DNA of 33,812 nucleotides from Chara braunii (Eukaryota; Streptophyta; Charophyceae; Charales; Characeae): assembly GCA_003427395.1 (NCBI GenBank), contig BFEA01000259.1, forward strand, positions 210,165 through 243,976, written 5' to 3'. Positions 1 through 8,493 of this stretch are shown in pieces (within the stretch, counting starts at the first letter, position 1; every line of letters starts with the position of its first letter). The translations under genes and the position numbers were made by a program. The notes beneath the pieces are model-generated. The model saw nothing but the letters and a program-made list of their open reading frames with translations. It was not told where the DNA came from and did not search any database.

Positions 1-1440
1 GCAAAGAGGACAGGTGCATCCCAAGGGGAGTAACTGTTACTGGGTTTAATGAAACCCAGTCGAAGGAGCTCCTCAAGCTGGCGCTTAAGTCTCGTCGCCT
101 CTGGAATCGAGAGTCGGTACGGTGCCTGATGGTGAACACGATAGTAAGGCACGAGCTGGATAGAATGCTCAACACCGCACATCGGAGGGATCCCCCTGTA
201 TGAGAAATATGGAGGGAAGACGTCGCGGTACTCTCGAATCAGGTCGCAAATGGCGGACTCTAAGTCTGTCGTGAACCGTGTGAGTTCCTCAATGTCTGCA
301 TCGGCACGAGACGTATTTGTTGACTCAACAGTCGACGGCGCAGGGGCCTGGGATGTGGAGGGGGTATCCGCAGGCTAACGGGTGGACGTAGAGATGGGAG
401 CTGCGAAGATGGAGGAAGGGTCACGGGGATCGGGCTCCAGAGAGATGAGCTCAACCTCGGGACAGAGTGAATCATAACGACGAAGATACATGACATTCAT
501 TGAGTAGAACATGACGTCCTCCTGTCGTATGAAGTGAGCAAACTGACGAGGGGAAGTGAAGGCGATGTCGGGGTGGGACCCTGAGGGACGAGGATCCTGG
601 GGAGGTAGGTCGGGAGGAGTGTCGCCCGTGGTTCCAATTAAGGGGACGCGATGGGTCTGACCACACTTCGTTTTGAGAACGAGTGTCTCGGTCACCCATT
701 CGGCCTCTGTGTTACGGAACTGGCGAGACCAGAGAGTGCCAAGGATAAAGTCGTACCCAGTCTCTAGCACGTCGAAGTATGGAGAGAAATGGTAGTGTCG
801 AGGCGCCTGGGTACTATCCGGTGGTTGGAGGGTGAGGGAGAAGTGGAGGTCGGGGACCGTCTAATCGAAGAAGCGCTGTGTCTTGTTATCTCCGAGGGTA
901 ACGGAGATAGGAGAGTGGGACCCAAAGGTAGCTAGGCGAGCTTCCTCAACCACTCGAGGGTGAACGAAATCTCCCTGCGAGCCAGAGTCTCATAAAGCGC
1001 GGTACACCCTCATAGATATCCCTAGGCGAATAGGGATAATGGGTAGGGTGCGATCAGGGTCAGAAAGCAGAGCGAGAAGACGACGCAGGACGTTGACGTG
1101 TCTCGTAAGTCACTCCTGATGAGCCTGAAGAATGCTAAAGTCCAGGAAAGATGACACGACGTCATTGCGAGTCGCCAGCTGAGCGCTACAACGGGTTGTG
1201 CGAATGGCGCGACACGTCGGAAGTCTCGGAGGGGAAGCACTAGATGCGGCGGTCTGCTATGAGGCAGACGGTACCTCGATAGATGATGGGGTAGAGGGAA
1301 CTGCGTCTGTCGTGTCCTGAGGATCCTCTGGTGGGGTAGCCAAAAGGGCAAACCGCGACTCGGTGGTCGGGAAGCCAGCTACGTGCGAGGCCTCAGTGGT
1401 ACACTGGGTGGGGCTGGCCAGGCGGGGCCCGAGGGGAACT
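1..1440 (-). pseudogene. pol: Ty3/gypsy pol start: protease and RT N-terminus
   Basis: Minus strand, in the same frame as the gag core. A Pro/Ser/Thr-rich linker (about 1400-1250) is followed by IIPIRLGIS and the aspartic-protease catalytic triad D-S-G at 989-981 (DSGSQGDFVHPRVV), then GYDFILGTLWSRQF near 757-717, the conserved ILG closing segment of retropepsins. After a Ser/Thr/Pro linker, the RT begins near 280: IREYRDVFP, then HHQAPYRLSIPEATRLK, LEELLRLGFIKPSNS and SPWDAPVLF. These are the standard opening motifs of Ty3/gypsy RT; its catalytic motifs lie off the left edge. In-frame stops: TAG 1257-1259, TGA 1110-1112, TGA 990-992 (directly before the catalytic Asp), TAG 861-863 and TAG 375-377. 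There is no stop between 374 and 1. Confidence 0.88.
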
Positions 1441-1888
1441 GAGATCGACGCTGGCGAGAGATATCAGCGTAGTGCCGATCGAGGGCGGTATGGTATGGAC
1501 ATCGTGAGGTGTGTCCATCCTGGTGGCAACGAAGACAGCCGCGCCGGGCCTCAAGGGCGGCACGCTCCTCAGGGGATAGAGCTCCGCGAGGAGGGATAAA
1601 ACCTTGCGGGAGGTCTATCGGAGGAACTGTGGGTGTGCGAGCGCCAGCCTGTGCAACCCGACTGCGCGCAAGACCCATGGCACACATGGCCATCTGCAAG
1701 CGCTCGGCCACCGGGACAGTGTCGTCATCCAAGTGGTACTGGATGACGTCCCGAAGCTCGATGTTCTCGGGGGCGTCCCCAGTGGTAGGGTCAAGCTCGG
1801 CTAAAGGAATCTTCTCCATACTCGAGAGAACTATACTGCCGAGAGAATGACGCTCCAGGTCGAGCTGGGCGACGAAAACGACCAGCAA
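1379..1888 (-). pseudogene. gag: Gag nucleocapsid segment with zinc knuckle
   Basis: An open minus-strand frame of 169 codons. Its useful part starts near 1822 (MEKIPLAELDP) and includes a Leu/Met-rich helix-like stretch (AERLQMAMCAMGLA), an acidic linker (LSPEERAALEARR) and then CLRCHQDGHTSRC, a zinc knuckle near codons 117-129. The usual spacing is CX2CX4HX4C; here it is CX2CX4HX3C, one residue short. The first roughly 20 codons before 1822 are probably out-of-frame readthrough. The frame closes at a TAG at 1381-1379; the true frame probably shifts back near 1440, where the pol frame becomes sensible. The knuckle would bind element RNA during packaging. Confidence 0.8.
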
Positions 1889-2519
1889 AAGAGGAGCGGC
1901 CTCTGGTGGTACCGCGAGACTAGGAGGTGGCCGCTGGCCACAAAGAGGATGGGGAGACGGAGAAGCGACTGCACATCCTCTAGTATTGACGCGCAGCCTC
2001 GTATGCCTGCTCCGCGGAAGAGAATGATCGCCTTTATAGCTCTAAGCGGTAGTCGGTCGGCAGGCTGGCGAGGAACCAGTCGGTGAGTGTGACCTCCGGT
2101 AGGAACGTCTCGTCACAAACAAGGCAGGCATCTTGAAACACCCGGATGTGACGCTTGAGGTCAGCCGGTGTAGAGGACCCGGACCATCGGTTCTAGGTGA
2201 CGTGGTCCAAAGCGTCAGTGGCATCATGACGAGCGCCAAAGCGGTCCTGAAGGAAAGCCGCGAAGTCTGCAAGAGTAGGGACCTCACCCACGCGGAGGCG
2301 CTGGGTATAATAGTCGTCCCACGTGGTGGAAGGACTACCTCACAATTTGGTTGCGAGCACATCGCACCACAACTCTTGACTGGTGATCGTCAGAGAGACT
2401 GTGCACGTTGCTATCTGCAACCAGCGAGAGACACGGGATATGCCATCATACTCGGGAATGTCCGTGGTGCGCACAAGAGGATCTCCACTGTGCTGATGGC
2501 GGGGGGAGAAAGATCGAGG
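1822..2519 (-). pseudogene. gag: Ty3/gypsy gag, capsid-like core, nonsense-riddled
   Basis: In the same minus frame as the preceding part, the translation shows features of a retrotransposon gag domain: DIPEYDGISRVSRWLQIA, then ELWCDVLATKL, WDDYYTQRL, FLQDRFGARHDATDALDHV and LTDWFLASLPTDYRLEL. The pattern of a W-D-Y segment, an L-x-D-F segment and a closing L-P-x-x-Y is typical of Ty3/gypsy capsid cores. In-frame stops lie at 2340-2342 (TGA), 2193-2195 (TAG), 2034-2036 (TAA), 1980-1982 (TAG) and 1920-1922 (TAG). An Arg/Gly/Ser-rich tail follows the core. Near 1822 the frame changes to that of the zinc-knuckle segment. In an intact element the protein would form the virus-like particle shell in the cytoplasm. 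Confidence 0.8.
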
Positions 2520-3493
2520 CTAGTGCACTGAGGCGGCGTAAGTCGGGGCCGCTGCAGGGGCAGAGGTGGGGGAAGGCTGTGGGTAGTGGCCGCTAGCGGA
2601 TGGACCAATAGACGAGGAGGCAACGGCCGCGGGCAGCTGTCCCGGGATGGCTAGGTAAGAGGGAAGAGGTGGTGGAGCCGGTCGAGGGAAACGAACCAGC
2701 ATGATGGGGGTCAATGAGGTGGTGGAGGAAGAAGAAGGGTGAGCAACCTTTGAAGGGTGAGGCTGTCTAAGGGCCAGGATCTCCGTCTGAGCCTGCGCAA
2801 TGGTGGAGTGTAAACTGGTCACTCGTTGGGTATGCAGGGTCTGAGGTGGAGGAGGTGGAGCGGGTCTCCCAGCGGGAAGAGGAGTCCCAGCCTGGGTGGT
2901 ACCCTGCTGTGGGGATAGGGGAACGAAGGCGGGAAGAAGAGGGCGAAGTCGTAATGCCGCGACCAGTGCAGGAAGCTGGGAAGCAGCACCGGTGTGGGTC
3001 GATGAAACTGTTGGGCCAGATGGTGGTATCTGGACCGCAGCACCTGCGGCAACAATAGAGACGGTAGGGGCGGCAGGTGCCAAGGGAGGTGCCACAACAG
3101 ACGGGGTGGTTTGAGCGGCAGCGGCACTCACCACTGCTGAGTGGGAGTGTTGGGGCTGAGCCACAAGGGAGGAAGAACCACCACGTCTGTGCCGCCGGAG
3201 TCGTGGGGAACCGGCCGGTGAGCCGGCAGGCAATGGGGTGTGAGAGTGGAGGGGAGAGCGATGGGGAGAGCCCTTGAGACGGTTGACGTCAAGGGCAAGC
3301 ACATTTATTTGCGCTTGCAATGGTCCAGTATACTAAGTTGCGCCTGGATTGCTACAAAGACGGCATGAAGGTTCATGGTGTCCGCATGGACCTGATCATG
3401 AGCCGCTGACTGTGCGGTGACCTGGGATGTGGACTGTGCCGCGGCTATCTCCTCGGTTGTAGCGCTCTCAGTGGGCGGTGGAGAAGTAGACAT
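2520..3493 (-). pseudogene. gag: Ty3/gypsy gag, N-terminal and proline/alanine-rich part
   Basis: Minus strand. The start is the ATG at 3493. The first 62 codons (to 3305) are Ser/Thr/Ala/Gln-rich. The frame then changes near 3305-3330, and a 266-codon open stretch (3320-2520) follows that is very rich in Pro, Ala, Ser and Thr, with a short helical segment around LHSTIAQAQTEILALRQ. The two pieces overlap, and the second begins with LALDVNRLKG, so the join is probably an indel rather than two genes. The stretch ends at a TAG (2522-2520), after which gag-like sequence continues in the same frame. The role would be the structural particle protein. The low-complexity composition means assignment rests on its position directly ahead of the capsid-like part. 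Confidence 0.7.
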
Positions 3494-3904
3494 GGTGGGA
3501 GGTGGGGGGAGATATGGGTTGTGGTATGGGGACAGGGGACCACCGGTGAGAGGGAGTGGACCGCGAGAGCGGAGTCGGTAATCGTGGGTCGGCTCGCCCC
3601 GTGACCAGCGGGTCGCGTGTGAGATGGTGGCGCGAATCTGGTCAAGGGGAGAGGAGTCATTCGGGTTCAGGGTGCTGGACGGGAGGAGGCGGGAGAGTAG
3701 GGGGGGCTAGGAGAACCCTAAATAATAACCGGAGTTTAGGTGGTTAGGGGAGGGTAGCGGCGACCTAATCAAGAAAAAATAATAATAACTCTGGAAGGGA
3801 GGAGGAAAGAAAATAAATCAAATAAAATAAAATAAAAAAATAAATAGAAATAAATAAATAAATAAAATGTAAGGAGTGAGGAGAGAGAATATTTATTTTT
3901 TTGG

Positions 3905-4302
3905 AATTTTCGGCAACATTTTCCCACCCCACATGGGGTTAAAAATGTGCCAAGAGGAAGGAAAGAGCAAAAGGAGCACACTAACTTTCAAAATGCCGCA
4001 AATTAAAATTTTCGGAAAAATTAATAAATAATAAATAAATAAATAGATAAATAAACAAGGGGGTGGAGGAGAGTGTATAAAAACTAAGTTTTGGAGTTTT
4101 TCAAAACTTTCGGCAGCATTTCGTTACCCCCATGGGGTCGAAGTGTGCCGTCAAGAAAAAGACTAGGTAAAATGGGAAAATTTGGTCAGTGCTTCGCTAC
4201 CCCCAAGGGGTCAAAATGTGCGGTAAGAAGAAAGTAAGGAGGAACGACAAAATTTCGGCAGAACTTCGTTATCCCCAAGGGGTCAAAATATGCGCCGACA
4301 AC
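3905..4302. repeat. Four diverged copies of a palindrome-centred motif
   Basis: Four copies of a unit of about 45-50 bp occur near 3905-3955, 4105-4152, 4183-4233 and 4251-4302. Each reads roughly TTTCGGCAGNATTTCGTTA, then CCCC-A-GGGG (a small palindrome, CCCCATGGGG or CCCCAAGGGG), then TCNAAATGTGC. Spacing is uneven (about 200, 77 and 68 bp). The copies lie inside the leader of the Ty3/gypsy element and are not part of any reading frame. Confidence 0.75.
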
Positions 4303-5163
4303 AGAAAAGACTAAGTCCCAGCAAGATATAGAGATGCTGCAAAAAAAAAAAAAAAAAAAAAAAAAATCGAATTTTTAGAATAAATAAAATAAAAATAAAA
4401 ATAAATCAGAAGATGAGAAAAGAAGTAAGGAATAAAATGATTCAAATTTTTGGAGGAAAAGAGAAAATTTAAATCAAAGAGAAAGAGAAAAGAAGAAAAA
4501 CAGAAAATTCGAAGTTGGGTTGAGGGGAATGGAAAAGTGATGGAGGAAGAGAGAAATAGGTGAAAAGAGAGAAAAAGTAAAGTGGGAGATGGGGGAGATG
4601 ATGGGGTTGTAGTTAAGGGAGGGAAGGAGGGGAGGAGGGTGGTAGAATGGGAGAGAAGGATATGAAAAAGGTGGAGAGGAGTAAATGAGATTAGTGGGAG
4701 ATGGTGAGTGGGGAGGAGAGGAGAGAAAAAGGTTGTGGAAAATGAGTGGAAAGGAAGGTAGGATTAGAGAGTAGTGGTAGGGGGGGCGAAAATATGACTA
4801 GATGATGGGGGGGGGGAGAAAAGGGGTTAGGGGAGAGTAGGTTAGTGGGTAGGAAGGTGATACCAAGCTCTTGGGTGGCCAAGAGCAGACCACTACCAAG
4901 ATCCACAGGATCTTGGCCTTCAAGATGTTGCTGGCCTGATGCCACTGCAATAAAAAAATCTGGGGTGGGCTGAGATCTTGATCAGCCACCCAGATGTCAC
5001 TGTAGTGCAGCCTCCTAGCCAGGGGGGTCTTCAATCTTTAGCAAGCTGCCACGTGGCACTGTTGGAGATGGTCACAAACAAAGAGAGGGGAGGTAGATGA
5101 CAAACACTATTTTGCCAACTTGAATAACTTTTCACCCGCTGGGTGAAATTTGGCAAAAGAGGA

Positions 5164-5200
5164 CTCGTTGGAAATCTTTTTGAAAGCCGCTTCCAACGAG
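5164..5200. other. Stem-loop, 10-bp perfect stem
   Basis: CTCGTTGGAA (5164-5173) is followed after 17 bases by its exact reverse complement TTCCAACGAG (5191-5200). It lies in the retrotransposon leader about 320 bases from the primer-binding site. The stem shares CTCGTTG with the hairpin at 5236-5257. Confidence 0.7.
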
Positions 5201-5235
5201 GTATGGCGCGACACCAGCCGTTGTCTGCAGTAATA

Positions 5236-5257
5236 GCGCTCGTTGAAAAACGAGCGC
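5236..5257. other. Stem-loop, 9-bp perfect stem with GAAA loop
   Basis: GCGCTCGTT (5236-5244), loop GAAA, then AACGAGCGC (5249-5257). On the plus strand the loop is of GNRA type. On the minus strand, the strand of the element RNA, it reads TTTC. The position downstream of the PBS in the leader is where retroelement RNAs often carry dimerisation or packaging structures, but no function is shown. Confidence 0.7.
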
Positions 5258-5423
5258 GCGCGGTTTTAAAGCTTAAAAAAAAAAAAAAAACAATCGCGAT
5301 CTTTGAACGATTGCAGCTCCTGAACCAACACATAGAACTTAGCAATCGATAGCTCGGTGGAAGCGGCTCGTCGAGAGCTTTCCAACAAGCTAAAGAACAA
5401 TAAATCTGGGGATAAATGTGGCG

Positions 5424-5464
<41 letters not shown>

Positions 5465-5517
5465 CAAGCCACGTGACAAATAGTGGAGGGAGGTCAGGGG
5501 AGCATGGAGGAAAGCCT

Positions 5518-5529
5518 GCTCTGATACCA
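5518..5529 (-). promoter_or_regulatory. Primer-binding site, initiator-Met tRNA type
   Basis: On the minus strand the 12 bases read TGGTATCAGAGC. This is the standard plant retrotransposon primer-binding site complementary to the 3' end of initiator methionine tRNA, where minus-strand cDNA synthesis begins. It sits one base after the proposed CA end of the LTR and upstream of gag in the same orientation, exactly as expected. The match is to the well-known motif; no tRNA is present in this window. Confidence 0.85.
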
Positions 5530-5530
5530 G

Positions 5531-7201
5531 TGTGCCGACCCGCCGGGATGGCGGTCCGACAAGATGGAGACGGAGGGGTAGAAGAAGGAGGAAGTGGAGA
5601 TGGAGGTGGAAGGGACAGCGCAGCTCCGACGTAGACTCAACACCGCACGTACTCCAACAAGTGCAAAAATGGTGAATGACGAAAAACAAACAACAGTTGG
5701 GGTATACCCCTAGCGGACTGATTGATTGGACAAGACTGACCGGGTACCGACAGTGGTACTGGTGTCAGGCTAGGCGGGCTCCTGCTATGGGCTCGTGCCC
5801 TACCGGGCCCCGAATGCTTGCTAGCCCGGCGGGACGAGATGCCTATGAGGCCCTTCTCCCTACCTGCAGAAGTTCTAGTGTTCTTGGCCCAGTTCGTGGA
5901 CGATCTACCTCTAGAGATCATGTGGCGCTGCGACAAACGATCCACGCCCGCGACGCTCCCTCGAACGTTGGCCCCACAGGGGGCAACAGCTATTGTGGTC
6001 CACGTGCATGGAACTCAACGGCGATAACATCTACCTCCCTTCGTCGGGTGACTATTTGGTTATCGATGTGACCGATATCACCTCATGGGATCCGATCATC
6101 CGAAGAGGGAAGGTGGGAACGGGAGAAGAGGAAGAAGAAAGAGAAGAAGAGGAGGAAGACATGAACGAAGAAGAAGAAGACTCGGAGGCCGGATCGGACG
6201 ACCCAGACGATCGCGAATCGGAGGAAACCGGGTCGGAGGGAAGTGGGTCGGACGAATCAGGCGGTTCCGGCGAACAGAGAGAGGAGGAAGACGAAGTAGT
6301 GGCTCAGAGGAGACGGGAGAGGGCCAAAGAGAAGCGCCCAGTACAGGAGTCGGACGAGCCCGGCGCGAGGCTGTTGCAGGACGATCCAGCTTTCAACCCG
6401 AAGCTACCGCAAAAGGAGTTTGGAGGAGATGATGTCGCCACCACGGAGGGATCTAAAGGCAGACGCCGCAGAAGAAGTCCAACGCCGGCTCAATCCCCTC
6501 CACCTCAGAGGCCCACAGTTCGCTTACGTGGAGATGCGGGCACTCGGGCTTCGTCCCTGGTCGTTATCCCGCCGTCCCCTTGATTACCTCGCTATCCACC
6601 AAATCACAGGACGGCCCCCGTTCCCCTCCAACTGGTATCCTTTTCCCCCTTCCCTCTTCCACCAGCTCTACGCTACCCGTCTTGGTGTCACCATCTTCCC
6701 GCACGCCTCCACTAAATCCATCGTAATCCATTTCCCTCTCCACATCCTCCTCTTCAGCGCGGCATGGCGAGATTCTAACAAATTGTATAATCTTGGGAGT
6801 AATCCCCGCGTGCGAAGGGTATAAGGATCTTTGTGCCGCGATCCCCCGCACCTTGTGCACTCTCTATCCCGACTACCTTGCCTCCCTCCCTCACCAGGAT
6901 CATCGCTACCCTTGCATACATCGCACGATCCATTACACCCGGCTTCCCACAGGAGATCGGGAGCGGAATCGTTTTCTACCACCCCTCCTCCAAGCTCACC
7001 CTCCCCTCCCTCCTCCCGTCATTAGACTGCCCTTCCCCGACAACCTTTAGATCGGTGTCGCGAATGCCACCTGGATAACTTTCACACTTTCATCTTGCGG
7101 TAAGTGGCACGTGTCAACTCCGCGTCAATCACACGGGATTGACGGACAATTGAAGGAGCAAGCGGGAACTTGCTCAAGATTGGAACCCCCTGGGTGTCAC
7201 A
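5531..7201 (-). repeat. Probable 5' LTR (outer boundary uncertain)
   Basis: The inner edge is well placed: on the minus strand the sequence reads GGCACA, then one base, then the primer-binding site. For the outer edge I propose 7201, because from there the minus strand starts TGTGACACCC, a typical TG start that pairs with the CA end. This gives an LTR of about 1.67 kb. The outer edge is a guess from terminal dinucleotides. The second LTR lies outside the window, and no target-site duplication can be checked. A plus-strand acidic open frame lies inside this interval. The LTR may therefore be much shorter, with that frame belonging to flanking DNA or another repeat. Confidence 0.35.
5741..6583 (+). 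pseudogene. Unclassified acidic, low-complexity protein, one frameshift
   Basis: I do not recognise the family. One frame opens after a stop at 5738 and includes MPMRPFSLPAEVLVFLAQFV from an ATG at 5839, a plausible hydrophobic N-terminal region. Near 6010-6027 the coding sense moves to the frame starting at 5993, which reads LPSSGDYLVIDVTDITSWD and continues as a long Glu/Asp/Ser/Gly tract (roughly 6115-6300), then basic patches (RRRERAKEKR, GRRRRRSPTP). It stops at 6583. After a further one-base shift near 6580, a Ser/Thr/Pro-rich open stretch continues to a TAA near 6724. It lies antisense inside the proposed gypsy LTR. It could be a captured gene fragment, an ORF of another repeat, or a host gene disrupted by the element. 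Confidence 0.4.
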
Positions 7202-8127
7202 TATATGACAAACTGTTTCCCGTAACCACGCGACTTTTTGCGCGAAGCTGCTTCACAGGTTTGGACGGGTTGGTCGGGTGAGAAGCATTCAGATGGGTCG
7301 GTCGGTCAAGTTGCATGGATGCCCTCGCTTCTTTTTTTTTTTGGCTTTCGGACCAGGGTCGGGAAAGTCCCGGGTAGGCAGTTAAAGTGACCACGCCTTG
7401 GCAAGCGCAAAAGATAAGTGTTGTCATAGCTTTTTTCTTGTTCAGTTGTGGGAACTGGGAATTTTGGTGTGATCATCGCGCGGGAACGTCGCTTTTGAAT
7501 TTTTCGAACTGATGTCGAGCCCCCGCGAGCTCTCCGAATTGTTTCCTTTCGGAATTTCCTTTCGGAATTTCCTTTCGTAATTAGGATTTAGGCTAGGAAT
7601 TTAGGCACCTCTAAATCTGGCTATACGACGTTTCTTGCTTGCAAGCGCCTTACCACAGCAGGATCTGGGGCCCCGCCCCACCTTCGCCCGTACATGCATG
7701 CTTCCTTCTCCGTTCTAATTGGTTCCAATATTGCATGACTGCATCGACGCGTGGAGAGTGGCTTCGTCCCCCGCGCCGCAGCCTGGCCTTGCAGACGTAG
7801 GCACTTCCTCTTTTCCCTGCTCAGGCATACTAATCCCAGGTTTTTTGCGCAAACAAGCATGCTATAAATTTCGCCAGTGCGATTAGTTGGCTCTCTATGA
7901 ATTTGGAAGTTAGTGCGGTCAGTGAGGATCGGCTAATGAGCAAGCTAGGAAGGTGAGTAGACGAGAGAGTTGGGCGATCCGACGAGCTGGTGCCAAGTAT
8001 GCGGGGTTGACGTGGGGGCCTCGACGGACTGTGGAGCACGGGCGAACCTGGCTTGTATGCTCGGACCAAGCGGGGTAACAACTCTGTGTTGATGCGAGGC
8101 GACGGACTGCCTTCATTGGAGGTGATG

Positions 8128-8129
<2 letters not shown>
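7202..8129. other. No gene seen; short 13-bp tandem repeat
   Basis: There is no supported coding sequence. The one clear structure is three tandem copies of TTTCCTTTCGGAA at 7542-7554, 7555-7567 and 7568-7580 (the last has one change). The rest is unremarkable mixed-composition DNA with a T run at 7331-7342. Confidence 0.6.
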
Positions 8130-8165
<36 letters not shown>

Positions 8166-8424
8166 NNNNNNNNNNNNNNNNNNNNNNNNNNNNNNNNNNN
8201 NNNNNNNNNNNNNNNNNNNNNNNNNNNNNNNNNNNNNNNNNNNNNNNNNNNNNNNNNNNNNNNNNNNNNNNNNNNNNNNNNNNNNNNNNNNNNNNNNNNN
8301 NNNNNNNNNNNNNNNNNNNNNNNNNNNNNNNNNNNNNNNNNNNNNNNNNNNNNNNNNNNNNNNNNNNNNNNNNNNNNNNNNNNNNNNNNNNNNNNNNNNN
8401 NNNNNNNNNNNNNNNNNNNNNNNN

Positions 8425-8487
<63 letters not shown>
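8130..8487. repeat. GA microsatellite spanning an assembly gap
   Basis: Pure GA dinucleotide runs occupy 8130-8165 and 8425-8487, separated by 259 Ns (8166-8424). The gap is inside the repeat, so its real length is unknown and the N count may be nominal. Open frames across it are Glu-Arg or Ser-Leu artefacts. Confidence 0.95.

Positions 8488-8493
<6 letters not shown>

Larger units (their letters stand above)
3494..5517 (-). other. Retrotransposon leader between PBS and gag (about 2 kb)
   Basis: There is no supported open frame here. The plus strand is purine-rich (GA and G runs, 4400-4860), with homopolymers at 4340-4366 (A), 5275-5290 (A) and 5429-5464 (T), and AAAT-type simple repeats at 3822-3869 and 4020-4060. 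It also holds a four-copy diverged repeat (3905-4302) and two strong hairpins (5164-5200, 5236-5257). A leader this long is unusual for Ty3/gypsy elements, though some plant lineages have long ones. Part of it may be later insertion. Confidence 0.5.
1..7201 (-). mobile_element. Ty3/gypsy LTR retrotransposon, 5' half, decayed
   Basis: On the minus strand the order is LTR, primer-binding site, long leader, gag with zinc knuckle, aspartic protease, then the start of reverse transcriptase, where the window ends. Gag-PR-RT order with a gag zinc knuckle and a DSG protease marks a Ty3/gypsy element; integrase would lie off the left edge, so its placement after RT cannot be checked here. The main reading frame carries 11 stops and about three frame changes, so this copy cannot make its proteins. 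No 3' LTR is in view, so LTR divergence and insertion age cannot be judged. The left end is the window edge, not the element end. The right end depends on the less certain LTR boundary. Confidence 0.85.

Noticed and set aside
1363-2531. Plus-strand open frames opposite gag (for example 1509-1850, 2133-2531)
   Set aside because: They are antisense shadows of the gag/pol sequence, whose minus-strand translation carries the recognisable motifs.
6564-6982. Minus-strand frames with several Cys residues (MVENDSAPDLLWEAGCNGSC...)
   Set aside because: The Cys spacing does not fit a zinc-finger pattern I know and no other motif supports them. They overlap the Ser/Pro-rich plus frame.
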